DNA of 36,551 nucleotides from a virus. Where the stretch lies: positions 1 through 36,551 of IMG/VR virus record IMGVR_UViG_3300019926_000038; one strand, written 5' to 3'. This document shows positions 1 through 8,356 of this stretch, piece after piece. The notes beneath the pieces are model-generated. The model saw only the letters and a program-made list of their open reading frames with translations. It searched no databases and was not told the DNA's origin. The stretch's first letter is position 1; each line of letters starts with the position of its first letter. The position numbers and the translations under genes were made by a program.

Positions 1-2243
1 CTAGGAGGACTATACGACGCAATTTGGTCCCACGAGGGGTCTGTCGTGTTCGGCCACATCGGGTCCCCCCATTCCGTCCCTATCGAGTCCACAAGACTTG
101 AGGGCAGGTCCCCGCTGCTATGGGCGTTGATGAGGTACTGATAATGCGTTTGCCCCTGCTCCTTACTGCTTGTCCACTCGTCTTTCTCCTGGGTCGTGGT
201 TTCAGGATAGTAGAATTCATTGGTTACCTCACGAGGGAAATCAGCGACGTTGAACTGTCGGTGCTGATCCCACCACGAGCGCATCCCCGCCGTCTCAAAC
301 TGACGCTCGACAGTTGCATCCTGTGGATCAATGCGTTCAAAGAACCTCGTTCGACTTATATTTGCGTTCCAATACTTACGATCTGAGGTGATCGTATTTG
401 ATTCGGCGTGCTTCTCCCAAATCTTGATCTCAGAAATGAACATCCGAAACCCGTAGCGGGTGCCGTATAAATCAGTAAACTTGACGTGTCCCCGCTGGTA
501 GCCAACATCAACAGGTTTCTGGTGGGTGGCATTAGGAGGTATACCAGGATTTATTATCATCTGAAGCTGATACCAGACATGGCTCATGTACTTCTCCATT
601 TTCTCGGTCGCGTAAATCCACGGATAGGACTGCTGGCCCCCATTACTGGAAATATGTCCTGCGATGTTGAAAGGCCACCGCTGTTGGATGGGCCATCCAA
701 GGGGCTCACACCACTCGTAGCCACTATTGTCGCACCACGCATCGTCCGCAAGCCCCTCCATCTGATGCTGGTGAAGCTGTTCCCACGTCTTGACTGTGAA
801 CCACTGAATGAGGCCTTGCTGGGCGAGTACCTGCTTGTTTTCGGTAAAAGTGTTCCTATCAAAATACCTCTGTCCATCTTTCCGGACCTGGAACTGCATA
901 TCCCTCGTCGCCTGTTCGAACGCGGACACACTGCGGTCGCGGGCCGCGCTGTGTAGGTCGTTCTCGTAGGTAGTCTGCACTCTGCTCCCCTCCCACGTAC
1001 CATTCGGATCTTGGTCTGCGTGATCGAGAGGGTGAATTTTCGGGAGCCACTGGTTCCAGTCCGGAAACTGCTCTGCAACAGGCGTAGCTCGCAAATTAAG
1101 GGTGGAATCGGTAGACACTTCTCTCCACGGCAACTCCGTTTTGCCTGTTACAGCGTCTGAGTAGGTGTTAACTCCGTTCGGATTGGCGTGGTCGCCACTT
1201 TTGGGAAAGAGCACTGCAAGCATATCTCTTCGCGTGCCGGGGTCCTCTCGCGGCCTTGTAAGTGCCCATTCTAGACCTGCTCCTGCCGCCCAATACTGGT
1301 TGTTTACAGAGTCGGGGTGAGACGTGCCGTTTGGTCCAAACCCCGTAGGCCCAGGCTGGTAGGGCGGGTCCCAGGGGCTCCCGGGCGCATTATAGGGCGT
1401 TCCGTTAGCGAACTTCAACGAATCACGAGACACCGACCGAATAAAGGCCGCAACCTGTCGGGCCTCTTGCCCCGAAAATCCATGCCCCTCGGTGCGTGCC
1501 TCAATCACCTTGTTCGAGTAGTTGAAGTAAGCAAGATCGCGCCCGTTTTCAGCGTGACACGACGAGCAGGATGCCCTGCTACTTGCTCCATCAATTCCAA
1601 CCAGCTTGTTCCCGTCGTCCCACAAAACCTCGCCTGCATTGATGTCGGTGTTGTTGTCGTAGCCCGAAGGGGGCGTTTCCAGCGGAAAGTCCGAGTAGGA
1701 CGAAGTAAGCTGACTGGTATCGTGTGCCCCGTCGCTCAGGGGGTCGAAGTGCTCAACCTGCGGGTCCGAGTCTGTCATAAAGCCAAACCCCAGCACGCGG
1801 AAGCCCGATCGCTGTCCCTTCGTCCCATTCCACCGAAAGTCAATGGTTTGCGTCCCGTTGCTAATAGACACCGGGATTGTGAATCGGATAGTGCTTTGAG
1901 TGCCTGCCACACACGCCTTCGCGCTTGCTGGAAACGCACAGTCTACATTGGCGTCGTTCACGGCAGTATAGCCACCGCCGTTTAGCTGAATATCGACCGC
2001 GCCTTCAGGCTCGAATCCGTCCTGCGCTACCCCGTTGTCCCATCCAGTCTTGACGTTAAACGGTTGATGGGCCTGCACGAACAAGCTATCTACATTCGAG
2101 CCGTTCGACGGCACATCGAGGCTGACCGTTACCGTTGTACTCGAGCGCCCATCGCCAGGGTACACTTCAACCGGAAGGTTAACCTGCGCGAACGTCGGGA
2201 CTGCGAGAAAGACGGTAAGTAAAAATGCTAGAGTAGTACGCAT
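1..2243 (-). CDS. Secreted protein with cytochrome c haem-binding motif (N-terminal 747 codons)
   Basis: I read this frame codon by codon from the ATG at 2243 to base 1 and found no stop. It continues in frame from 36551 to 36386 if the window is a circle, giving about 802 aa. Residues 1-20 form a Sec-type signal peptide (MRTT, a hydrophobic run LAFLLTVFLAVP, then TFA-Q as a likely cleavage site). A CxxCH haem c motif, C226-S-S-C229-H230, is followed by an E-x3-V-x2-FIRS helix like the end of a class I cytochrome c core; M341 (RRDM) is one candidate distal ligand. The rest is rich in Trp, Asn and Pro. The start overlaps the upstream stop (TAATG), so it is co-translated with the tail-fibre genes. 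Either a virion adhesin or a secreted redox protein is possible. The motif is seen; the haem function is inferred. Confidence 0.75.
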   Translation of the reverse strand, partial: MRTTLAFLLTVFLAVPTFAQVNLPVEVYPGDGRSSTTVTVSLDVPSNGSNVDSLFVQAHQPFNVKTGWDNGVAQDGFEPEGAVDIQLNGGGYTAVNDANVDCAFPASAKACVAGTQSTIRFTIPVSISNGTQTIDFRWNGTKGQRSGFRVLGFGFMTDSDPQVEHFDPLSDGAHDTSQLTSSYSDFPLETPPSGYDNNTDINAGEVLWDDGNKLVGIDGASSRASCSSCHAENGRDLAYFNYSNKVIEARTEGHGFSGQEARQVAAFIRSVSRDSLKFANGTPYNAPGSPWDPPYQPGPTGFGPNGTSHPDSVNNQYWAAGAGLEWALTRPREDPGTRRDMLAVLFPKSGDHANPNGVNTYSDAVTGKTELPWREVSTDSTLNLRATPVAEQFPDWNQWLPKIHPLDHADQDPNGTWEGSRVQTTYENDLHSAARDRSVSAFEQATRDMQFQVRKDGQRYFDRNTFTENKQVLAQQGLIQWFTVKTWEQLHQHQMEGLADDAWCDNSGYEWCEPLGWPIQQRWPFNIAGHISSNGGQQSYPWIYATEKMEKYMSHVWYQLQMIINPGIPPNATHQKPVDVGYQRGHVKFTDLYGTRYGFRMFISEIKIWEKHAESNTITSDRKYWNANISRTRFFERIDPQDATVERQFETAGMRSWWDQHRQFNVADFPREVTNEFYYPETTTQEKDEWTSSKEQGQTHYQYLINAHSSGDLPSSLVDSIGTEWGDPMWPNTTDPSWDQIASYSPP

Positions 2244-3412
2244 TAGCTGATCGTTTGGCTCGGAATCTGATTGGGGTCATTGAAAACAGCATTCCCTACT
2301 GAATCGGCACGAGCAACCGACGCGCTCCCATCGGACTGCTCATCCATGTTGAAGTAGTGAACGAGGTCAGCACTAATCTGATCGCCCGATACACCGTTTG
2401 CATCATTCGACGTTGCGTTCTGAAGCTCGCTGTAGGTCGGCGGCACGTTGTTGTCGTTGAGCCACTGGAAGAGGTAGTTTTCCTCGTTGTCGGTAAGCTG
2501 TCGATTCATCACACCGTACCCAGCAGACCATCCAGTAACGTCGGGAGCCTCACCGAATTGTGCATCTACTGGCTGAATATAGGTGCCGTCGGAAACTGTG
2601 TCGGTTTTGAAAGTCCCCCCAACAGGAGCCCACCCAAAGTTCCAGTTACCAGCTCCATCGTGATTCAGAAACCAGAAAAAGCGAGTATTTGTAGTGAGGC
2701 TTGTGGTGTCAACCTTATAGCTATTACTACTGTCCTGAAACACAATAGTGAAATCGTCATTACCGTCTGTTTTGACCGTGAGCCCTCCCGTTGTATTGCC
2801 ATCAATCTCTCTGAAAAACCGTGTACTAAACCCCTCAAGGGCAGTAAGTTCATTGTACCCAAAAATGGCCCACGCTGCGGACGCCCCGCCAAGAAGGGCA
2901 GTATCTTGTTCAAGCCTACCCCCAGAGGCAGAATCAGTAACAACACGACCCGAACTTTGCGTCGAGTTGTTGGTCACGCTCTGGCCGCTGAACGCACCGA
3001 GGTCCGTGCCTACTGAGTCCTCAATCGCGTCAGCACTTCCGGCAAAGTCAAGGGCTACTGTGTCCCCCTGGTTGACCGTCGTCCCAATACTCATCACCCA
3101 CGTCTTCGTCCCGGAGCCCGAGACGAGGGTAAGCGAGTAGGTCGAACCCCCGTTGTTGATGTCCAGCGTCAGGTCGCCGCTGTACCCCGTGCCCTGCGCT
3201 GCTTGGAAATTCCAGTTGATTGTGAGGGTGGTCCCTGCGCTATCCACCGACGCGCTCTCGACCTGCCCTGTAAAGGTCTGAAGACTGAGTGTGTCAGGAA
3301 CGGGGAGATACTGTGCTCCCAGCTTCGGGTCACTCAACGTCTGTGGGGAGTTGACGCTCGTGAGGATAGCACTCGCGTTCCCGCTTGGAATTTCGATTAC
3401 ATTTTCAGCCAT
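2243..3412 (-). CDS. Tail-fibre/adhesin-like protein with lectin-like domain
   Basis: This encodes 389 aa starting at MAENVIEIPSG. ATG 3412 overlaps the TAA of the upstream gene, which decides this start over the longer TTG-type frame. Residues ~40-150 resemble a bacterial Ig/SwmB-type repeat (a VDSAGTTLTINW-like strand, GDTVALDFAG). Residues ~155-310 have the spacing of a LamG/concanavalin-like jelly roll (GGRLEQDTALL, WAIFGYNELT, FTIVFQDSSNSY, FFWFLNHDG). The C-terminal end is acidic. It is probably a host-binding or virion-decorating protein in the adsorption block. The assignment rests on fold-like patterns only. Confidence 0.6.
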   Translation of the reverse strand: MAENVIEIPSGNASAILTSVNSPQTLSDPKLGAQYLPVPDTLSLQTFTGQVESASVDSAGTTLTINWNFQAAQGTGYSGDLTLDINNGGSTYSLTLVSGSGTKTWVMSIGTTVNQGDTVALDFAGSADAIEDSVGTDLGAFSGQSVTNNSTQSSGRVVTDSASGGRLEQDTALLGGASAAWAIFGYNELTALEGFSTRFFREIDGNTTGGLTVKTDGNDDFTIVFQDSSNSYKVDTTSLTTNTRFFWFLNHDGAGNWNFGWAPVGGTFKTDTVSDGTYIQPVDAQFGEAPDVTGWSAGYGVMNRQLTDNEENYLFQWLNDNNVPPTYSELQNATSNDANGVSGDQISADLVHYFNMDEQSDGSASVARADSVGNAVFNDPNQIPSQTIS

Positions 3413-3885
3413 TAGCTCCAAGAGAGGTCGTCAGAAGAAAGCGCTGTTGTCGTTACGCCCGAGCCCTGTGTCCACGAGAGATCGTCAAACGAGAGGGTAT
3501 TGCCCGTCACCGCGTCACTCGCGCTCTGGACGCTGATCTGGTCCGGGGTGTTGTTCAGGTCCTCGTCGGAGCGCTGCACTGAGGGGCCGCTCGTGACCTC
3601 GAAGGCGGCCTCGAAGTAGTAGTCGCCCTTTGTGTTAAACGTCTGATCGACGGTCGGCTGCGTGCCGAGGCTTGACCGTACCGCCTCTTGTACCCGATTT
3701 CCAGTAGTGTCCGTCTCGTAGATCACCAGCTCGCCCTGAACAGGCTGCGCGGTCGACATGGACCACGTGATCGTGTCCCCCTCTGTCGGGGACCCGTCCG
3801 AAGGGCTGATGCCGAACGCATTGAGCAATATGGTCGGGGGCCGCGTCCCGACTAGGGCCGGGCGCGGGCCGACGCCAACGGGCAT
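3412..3885 (-). CDS. Hypothetical tail/adhesin-region protein with Ig-like domain
   Basis: This 157-aa protein starts MPVGVGPRP. Its core (DTITWSMSTAQPVQGELVIYETD, GDYYFEAAFEV) has the alternating strands of an Ig-like or fibronectin-like beta-sandwich. The C-terminus repeats the phrase DDLSWxQ/DDLSWS (LSFDDLSWTQG, then LSSDDLSWS), a tandem pattern often seen at contact ends of fibre proteins. It lies between two structural-type genes and shares a TAATG junction with the downstream gene. A role as a minor fibre or baseplate component is inferred from position. Confidence 0.5.
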   Translation of the reverse strand: MPVGVGPRPALVGTRPPTILLNAFGISPSDGSPTEGDTITWSMSTAQPVQGELVIYETDTTGNRVQEAVRSSLGTQPTVDQTFNTKGDYYFEAAFEVTSGPSVQRSDEDLNNTPDQISVQSASDAVTGNTLSFDDLSWTQGSGVTTTALSSDDLSWS

Positions 3886-3888
3886 GGT

Positions 3889-4599
3889 CTACTGGTTAAA
3901 TCCGAGGAAGCTAGTGGCGTTGCCTCCGGTGCCCGTCTCCTCAACCGCCATCGGGATGGTGGCGTTGGTCGGGACCGTAATGGTTTGAAGCGAGCCGCCA
4001 GAAGTGGCCTTTAGCTGAATGGTGCGCGTAGCGTTAGAGCCATCTGGAATCATAAAAGCATCACACTGAGGCGTCTGCGTATTTTGTGACGGATCGAAAG
4101 ACGTAGGTTCCGACCGATACGCCTCAAGGTCCTGCACGCTCTGGTCTTGCGCAAGGTCGGCGGATTCGCTTTGCAGGTCGACCCGCAGCTGATCGTCGGC
4201 GTCCTTGCTGCTCAGGGCGCCGCGCAGAAGCGCGAGAACGCCCGCCAGAAGGTCCTGCACCGGCCCAGCGACCGTAGGGTCCTCGATGGCGTTGGCGACC
4301 GTTTCATCGCCCACAGCGTCTTCGAGGGACTGGATGTCGCCCGTCTGCGCCGGGTTGTTCGGCAGCGACGAAACCCCGACCGAGCCAATGTTATTGCCCC
4401 CAGCAGGGATTGAGGGAAGGCTTTGTACGTCAGTCTGAATTTGATCAGATCCGTTGCTGACAAGTGCATCAGCAATTTCCGAAAGCGGGGCCTGAATATC
4501 ACCGAGCGTTGCCCCGCCTGCTTCAGCGGGGTCGTCTGAATCGTAGACGGTAACGGCGTTCCCGTCTTTATCAAGCGCCTGGAATGAGTTTACAGCCAT
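3889..4599 (-). CDS. Hypothetical structural protein of the fibre block
   Basis: This encodes 236 acidic residues from MAVNSFQALDKDGN. The N-terminal half is polar, with helix-prone stretches (DLLAGVLALLRGALSSKDADDQLRVDLQ) after a low-complexity Ser/Pro/Asn region. The C-terminal ~60 residues (RTIQLKATSGGSLQTITVP) look like a beta-sandwich strand pattern. No catalytic motif is visible. Genes on both sides are structural-type and lie 3-4 bases away. A fibre-assembly or fibre-shaft protein is plausible, but I do not recognise the family. Confidence 0.5.
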   Translation of the reverse strand: MAVNSFQALDKDGNAVTVYDSDDPAEAGGATLGDIQAPLSEIADALVSNGSDQIQTDVQSLPSIPAGGNNIGSVGVSSLPNNPAQTGDIQSLEDAVGDETVANAIEDPTVAGPVQDLLAGVLALLRGALSSKDADDQLRVDLQSESADLAQDQSVQDLEAYRSEPTSFDPSQNTQTPQCDAFMIPDGSNATRTIQLKATSGGSLQTITVPTNATIPMAVEETGTGGNATSFLGFNQ

Positions 4600-4603
4600 T
4601 GTC

Positions 4604-5020
4604 TTACACCACTGTCTGCGTTATGGAGTGCGAGCCGTCGTTGAAGCGGAGGTCTAGCTGGCCTGACGTTGATGGGATAGAAGTGCCTGAACCACCGAAC
4701 GGCGGCTGCTTCTCGGCTTGCAATGCATCAATTTCGGCGTATCCTTGTCGGCTACTGGTTTCCGCAAACGCCTGCACGCGGTAGAATCGCGACTCGGAGG
4801 CAGTAATACTGAGTGTAACCGTTCCGTCCGGGCCAGTCGAACCTTTCACCTCTGCATCTTTATTGCGGCTGAGGTCGACCAGCGCAACGGTGACGTCTGC
4901 CCCACTAATTCCAGACCCAGACGGATCTTTTACTGTCACCTCGACCGGCAGCGGGTCATTTACGTACCAGTCTGGGCCGTCAGGAGTGGCGGACCCTGAT
5001 ATTTGTAGGGCGTCGGCCAT
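4604..5020 (-). CDS. Ig-like (carboxypeptidase-regulatory/Big type) domain protein
   Basis: This 138-aa protein starts MADALQISGS. Residues 25-95 show a single Ig-like domain: VEVTVKDPSGSGISGADVTVALVD, then GPDGTVTLSITAS and FYRVQAFAET. This is the usual 'new-antecedent plus G-x-T' pattern of Big_1/Invasin repeats. Such domains decorate phage tails and capsids and bind surface glycans. It is one base from the gene upstream and four from the gene downstream, so all are on one transcript. The domain call is fairly strong; placement in the virion is inferred. Confidence 0.6.
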   Translation of the reverse strand: MADALQISGSATPDGPDWYVNDPLPVEVTVKDPSGSGISGADVTVALVDLSRNKDAEVKGSTGPDGTVTLSITASESRFYRVQAFAETSSRQGYAEIDALQAEKQPPFGGSGTSIPSTSGQLDLRFNDGSHSITQTVV

Positions 5021-5021
5021 G

Positions 5022-5729
5022 CTACCAGCTCGATATTGTTTTTCGCATCGTTACCCGCCCAACGAAGCCACGGCGAACCTGATCCGTGACGCTCAATCCG
5101 TACCCCGCGTGAATGCCGAGCCACCCGACTGACGTGCGTTTCGCGAGGCCGAGCGTGGACGCCGCATGTGCGTATTGTGTGCCCGCCGTGAGGTTGCCGT
5201 TGGCGGTCAAGCGCCACTCAGGTCGCGGTACGTCCCAGCGGTATTCAAGCCCCTGACCGTTCCGAGGATTGACCGCCGACATTATGACCGTTTGGCTCGT
5301 GACGGAGAGGCTTGGGCGCTCGCTCGTCATCGGTGTAATGACGTAGGGCAGGCCACTTCCGTTCAGCAATTCTGTTGTAAAGTCGCTCTGCTGTTCGCCA
5401 GGGTTGCTTGAGGGCACTGTCTCTGAGTCTATAGACGACATCGGCAACCGCTTCTCCGGCTGATTTTCCAAAGTATCCAGCCATGACGGCACCTCCACGC
5501 AATCAGTTCGTGTGTCTATCGAATCGGGCACGCGGTACTTCACGACCGTCTCGGGCTCTGTCGGCTCTACCACGTCAGCGGGCCGCATCACGCGCTGGCG
5601 CATCTGCACCTGCATCATGTCGGACTCCGGCTCAGGAGCCGTTGACCGGCCGCCCCAAAAACTGAGAATGGCGAGTCCGGTAGCTACGAGCGCCCATAGA
5701 ATGTTAAGCGGCGAGAGCCATTCAGTCAT
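5022..5729 (-). CDS. Membrane-anchored protein with C-terminal beta-strand region
   Basis: The best start is ATG 5729 (MTEWLSPLNILW), because the TAA of the 38-codon gene upstream overlaps it. Residues 10-28 form one transmembrane helix (NILWALVATGLAILSFWGG), followed by a proline/acidic linker and, from about residue 135, amphipathic strands (EWRLTANGNLTAGTQYAH, GWLGIHAGYGLSV). This architecture resembles inner-membrane small proteins of Bacteroidota phages and spanin-like envelope proteins. It lies downstream of the holins and endolysin, separated by the phosphoesterase, so a lysis role is possible but unproven. Confidence 0.5.
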   Translation of the reverse strand: MTEWLSPLNILWALVATGLAILSFWGGRSTAPEPESDMMQVQMRQRVMRPADVVEPTEPETVVKYRVPDSIDTRTDCVEVPSWLDTLENQPEKRLPMSSIDSETVPSSNPGEQQSDFTTELLNGSGLPYVITPMTSERPSLSVTSQTVIMSAVNPRNGQGLEYRWDVPRPEWRLTANGNLTAGTQYAHAASTLGLAKRTSVGWLGIHAGYGLSVTDQVRRGFVGRVTMRKTISSW

Positions 5730-5845
5730 TAGTTGGCACTCAGGAAGTACCAATGGGTGTTTTTAGGGGTACGTAAACACAGCGCATGATAGGGGCCATT
5801 CTGAAGGATCAGCACGGTCGTCCCTTTTGGCGCGGTATAAATCAT
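5729..5845 (-). CDS. Small 38-aa protein
   Basis: This frame begins at ATG 5845, overlapping the TGA of the upstream gene (ATGA), and ends with TAA at 5729, overlapping the next ATG (TAATG). Such exact tiling on both sides is strong evidence of a real gene. The product starts MIYTAPKGTTVLILQNG and ends NTHWYFLSAN. It looks like a compact beta-hairpin protein with aromatic residues and one Cys. No family is recognised. Confidence 0.6.
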   Translation of the reverse strand: MIYTAPKGTTVLILQNGPYHALCLRTPKNTHWYFLSAN

Positions 5846-6024
5846 GGCGCTACCACGTCGTTTTTGCGCGTAGTGGTGATTCGTGTAATCGTGGGCGGCG
5901 GCACCTTGGGTTTGTCCACTCTTTCAGCTTGTCCACCATTATTAGACGTACGTCTGCGCGCCAGCAGGTAGCACATGCCACCTGCAATAACTGCCCACAA
6001 AAATGCTGGTGCGAGGCCAATCAT
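5842..6024 (-). CDS. Small single-pass membrane protein
   Basis: This encodes 60 aa. Residues 3-22 (GLAPAFLWAVIAGGMCYLLA) form one transmembrane helix, followed by RRR and a basic, proline-rich tail, consistent with an N-out, cytoplasmic-tail topology. The start overlaps the stop of the phosphoesterase gene (ATGA). It sits between the phosphoesterase and another membrane protein. It could be a spanin-like or holin-accessory protein; sequence alone does not decide. Confidence 0.5.
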   Translation of the reverse strand: MIGLAPAFLWAVIAGGMCYLLARRRTSNNGGQAERVDKPKVPPPTITRITTTRKNDVVAP

Positions 6025-7178
6025 CTGTAAAGAGATTGCATGTATCGCTTTGCGGCCTTTAGGTCGGCCATGCCGTGGAAGCTCCCGTCATCGTGCAAGA
6101 TTACCGCACACGCAGTTGACATGTCATGGTCTGGGTATCCTTGCGTGCGGGCGTAGTCGTCGTGTAGCTTGTAGGTGCCGATTTGCACGGCCGCTTTCCG
6201 CTGGCCCTCGTGTATCATCTCCCGGTACAAAGCGCCCTCATGGGTGTGCGCGCCGACGTAGATGTCATGGTTGGGGTCGTTGAACCGAGCCGCCCGCTCC
6301 TGACCGTGGGTCTGGTTGTAGATGGAGTTTCCGCGCCACTTATGACGAGCCCACACGCTGTATGTGGCGGCCCCAACCGTCACGTCGGCCTGGACATCGT
6401 CCCCGTCGTAAAGCACCCCATCTGGGCAAATGTCACGGCGGTAATCAATCTGTGTCTGTGACATCGTCCAAGCGCCGTGATTTCCGCCGACGAATGCGAT
6501 GATTTGATCATCCCATCTGTCAAGGTACTCCCGAGCAAGCTGCCACTGTTCCCAGATTGGCGCCCCGGGCTTCATATTTTGCTCTTGTAGCTTCCCGACA
6601 ATGAAATTATCAACCACATCCCCCATTATCCAAGCGTAAGCGGCTGGCGTCTTCTTGATGAGGTGCTGCTCTTGGAAGACCCGCCTCACGTTCGTGCCAG
6701 CGTTGCCAATGTGCTGGTCCCCGACAAAAGCGATCATCACCGGGCCAGTGTCGAACCGGATCGTCTGAGACTTCTTTTTGCGCGCCCGGCGGTGCTTTTG
6801 TTTGTAGCGCCGTTGCTGTTCCTTAATAGCCTGCTCCGCATCAAAGTCCGTCTCGGCGGTCGCGCCGTTCACGTCTGGCGTGCCCGGCTCTCCGTACGAG
6901 CCCACGCCATAATCTTCAAGATTATCGGCGGCTACGGCCTGCGGATTGCGCTCTGCATCAGCAGGCCCCGAATATGACTTTGAGCCTGCATCTTCTGTCG
7001 ATTGAACCCACTCTGTAAGCAAAGAAGCCACCTGAGCGCTCGGTTGCCCCTCCCCCTTTCGCAATCTCCTTAGATACCGTTCACTAATGCCTGCGGCCTC
7101 AGCAGCCTCAGCGTATGTCTTCCCCGTAGACTGTACTTTCGCCTCAACTTTTTTGACGACCTTATGCGGATCGCTCAC
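6021..7178 (-). CDS. HTH-calcineurin-like metallophosphoesterase fusion
   Basis: This 385-aa protein starts at GTG 7178, overlapping the holin-like gene by 17 bases. Residues 20-42 (TYAEAAEAAGISERYLRRLRKG) form a helix-turn-helix. Residues 120-137 are a very basic linker (RRYKQKHRRARKKK). The C-terminal domain carries the metallophosphoesterase metal motifs in order: GDQH 153-156, GDVVD 186-190, GNHG 232-235, a lone H near 279 and GAHTH 309-313. The family hydrolyses phosphodiester or phosphomonoester bonds using two metal ions. With a DNA-binding head and a basic linker, a nucleic-acid substrate is likely. It lies between lysis and adsorption genes, an odd place for a replication nuclease, so a packaging or anti-host role is open. 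Confidence 0.8.
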   Translation of the reverse strand: MSDPHKVVKKVEAKVQSTGKTYAEAAEAAGISERYLRRLRKGEGQPSAQVASLLTEWVQSTEDAGSKSYSGPADAERNPQAVAADNLEDYGVGSYGEPGTPDVNGATAETDFDAEQAIKEQQRRYKQKHRRARKKKSQTIRFDTGPVMIAFVGDQHIGNAGTNVRRVFQEQHLIKKTPAAYAWIMGDVVDNFIVGKLQEQNMKPGAPIWEQWQLAREYLDRWDDQIIAFVGGNHGAWTMSQTQIDYRRDICPDGVLYDGDDVQADVTVGAATYSVWARHKWRGNSIYNQTHGQERAARFNDPNHDIYVGAHTHEGALYREMIHEGQRKAAVQIGTYKLHDDYARTQGYPDHDMSTACAVILHDDGSFHGMADLKAAKRYMQSLYR

Positions 7179-7413
7179 GATCTTGGGTGGGAATCAGTCG
7201 AAGAGCGGCAGCGAGCAAAAAAATTCCAGCACCTAAGCCACTTCCGTACAAGACATGAAGTGGCACACCCCAGACGGTCGCAGGCTCAGTAAAGAGGTGC
7301 AGCAGCACACCTGCAACAACGGCCGAGATAATCCCCATACCAGCCTCCCCCATCCACCCACGGGTACGCAAATAAGCGAGCACAGCTTTCGTCTTATCGG
7401 CCTTGTCGCTCAT
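7162..7413 (-). CDS. Putative holin (second small membrane protein of the lysis block)
   Basis: This encodes 83 aa with hydrophobic segments near residues 25-41 (GMGIISAVVAGVLLHLF) and 54-72 (LYGSGLGAGIFLLAAALRL), a short N-terminal charged head and a charged C-terminus. That is the size and topology of class II holins. It overlaps the preceding membrane gene by ATGA, and that gene overlaps the endolysin gene. Either protein could be the holin, with the other an antiholin. Confidence 0.55.
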   Translation of the reverse strand: MSDKADKTKAVLAYLRTRGWMGEAGMGIISAVVAGVLLHLFTEPATVWGVPLHVLYGSGLGAGIFLLAAALRLIPTQDRERSA

Positions 7414-7628
7414 GTCTCTTCCGCCTGCACGGCCTCTTGGTGGGCAAGGTATATGCGGTACATAAGCAGCACAATCGTAAGCGCGGCGACCCCTGCACCC
7501 AGCCCCTCATTCAGCGTTGCTAGATCAAGCCATTGCATCCACGAGACGACGACGCCCCAGGTCAAATATATGAGGTCCACAATGGGATCAGAATGGGGCC
7601 TCTGCGATACTGCGTGAGGTTGCGTCAT
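7410..7628 (-). CDS. Putative holin (first small membrane protein after the endolysin)
   Basis: This encodes 72 aa. Hydrophobic segments lie near residues 17-31 (VDLIYLTWGVVVSWM) and 41-58 (GLGAGVAALTIVLLMYRI), ending in a charged tail (HQEAVQAEET). Its ATG overlaps the TAA of the endolysin gene (TAATG), so the two are translationally coupled, as is usual for holin-endolysin pairs. The role is inferred from topology and neighbours. Confidence 0.6.
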   Translation of the reverse strand: MTQPHAVSQRPHSDPIVDLIYLTWGVVVSWMQWLDLATLNEGLGAGVAALTIVLLMYRIYLAHQEAVQAEET

Positions 7629-7972
7629 TACGCTGGGTCATATTCTACGTGAATATGTGTCCCCTCGTAGACTACGTCCCAGCGGGTGCCGAGGCGCTGC
7701 TGTATTTCGGCCGTCACACGTTTGGCCTCCGCCTCCGTAAGCCCCCACACGCGTAGGTCTATCGCCAAGCCATCGTCGTGGAGGCTCCCTTCTGAGTGCG
7801 TACCGTCGTGCGCCGACGTAATCACGAAGCTCTGAAGGGCGCCACGCTCGGCGTAGGACGGCCGGGCCGCCTCCACGATCCTGTCCAGCACGCCGGGCGC
7901 GACGCTTTCTGCGTCGACGCTGTGGTCCTTGACGCGGACCCGCGTGCCAGACTGGGACTCGTAAATGCGCAT
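7628..7972 (-). CDS. Endolysin, M15-type D,D-carboxypeptidase
   Basis: This 114-aa protein is a minimal M15 (VanY/Hedgehog-like) zinc peptidase. The metal ligands are visible as H65 and D72 in SLHDDGLAID, and H108 in THIHVE, with E110 close by. Such enzymes cut peptide bonds in peptidoglycan stem peptides and serve as phage endolysins. There is no signal peptide, so it needs a holin, and two membrane proteins follow directly. Length suits the single-domain M15_3/M15_4 types. Confidence 0.8.
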   Translation of the reverse strand: MRIYESQSGTRVRVKDHSVDAESVAPGVLDRIVEAARPSYAERGALQSFVITSAHDGTHSEGSLHDDGLAIDLRVWGLTEAEAKRVTAEIQQRLGTRWDVVYEGTHIHVEYDPA

Positions 7973-8107
7973 GAGACTAAGAGATTACGCAAGACTTGGT
8001 GTTTTGCACGTACCCCCAAGCCCAGCGTTCCACAGAACCGGCAACTGTAACGAGCGGGGTGTGTGTGGAGTGGGTAGAAGAATAATCAGGTCGTGAGTCA
8101 TCTCCCG
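7973..8107 (-). other. Intergenic spacer before the endolysin gene
   Basis: These 135 bases hold no well-supported gene. A 38-codon frame starting MTHDLIILLP lies here but is non-acidic and poorly placed. The spacer contains one copy of CTCCACAC (read on the minus strand, near 8065) followed by CCCCGC, as found at other early gene starts. A promoter for the lysis genes could lie here; no clear -10/-35 pair is visible. Confidence 0.3.
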
Positions 8108-8338
8108 CTATAACGAACCGTCAAGCACGCTATTTACGATCCGAATGGTTGCATTCGGGATGTCAGACAGTTCTAGGTCATACCTCCCCGCGAGTGCTTC
8201 AGCGATCCCTTGCTGCTGGTCAGCTATTTTTTTGCCATCCTCTATTGGGATTGCCTCATCACTCCAAAGAGTATCATCTTGCTGTAGGACCTTAGCGGTG
8301 CGTAATGTGGCGATCTTTCGGGCCTCACGCTTCGTCAT
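8108..8338 (-). CDS. Small hypothetical protein
   Basis: This encodes 76 aa, mostly helical. A basic N-terminus (MTKREARKIATLRTAKVL) is followed by an acidic centre and ends NATIRIVNSVLDGSL. It begins 18 bases after the DnaB stop and is on the same transcript. It could be a helicase-associated or host-takeover peptide. No family is recognised. Confidence 0.5.
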   Translation of the reverse strand: MTKREARKIATLRTAKVLQQDDTLWSDEAIPIEDGKKIADQQQGIAEALAGRYDLELSDIPNATIRIVNSVLDGSL

Positions 8339-8356
8339 GGCGTCCGGTGTGTTTGA

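Noticed and set aside
584-1078. A 164-codon minus-strand frame inside the secreted protein gene
   Set aside because: It is another frame of the long open frame 1-2243, is basic and Ser/Arg-rich unlike other proteins here, and has no spacing relation to neighbours.
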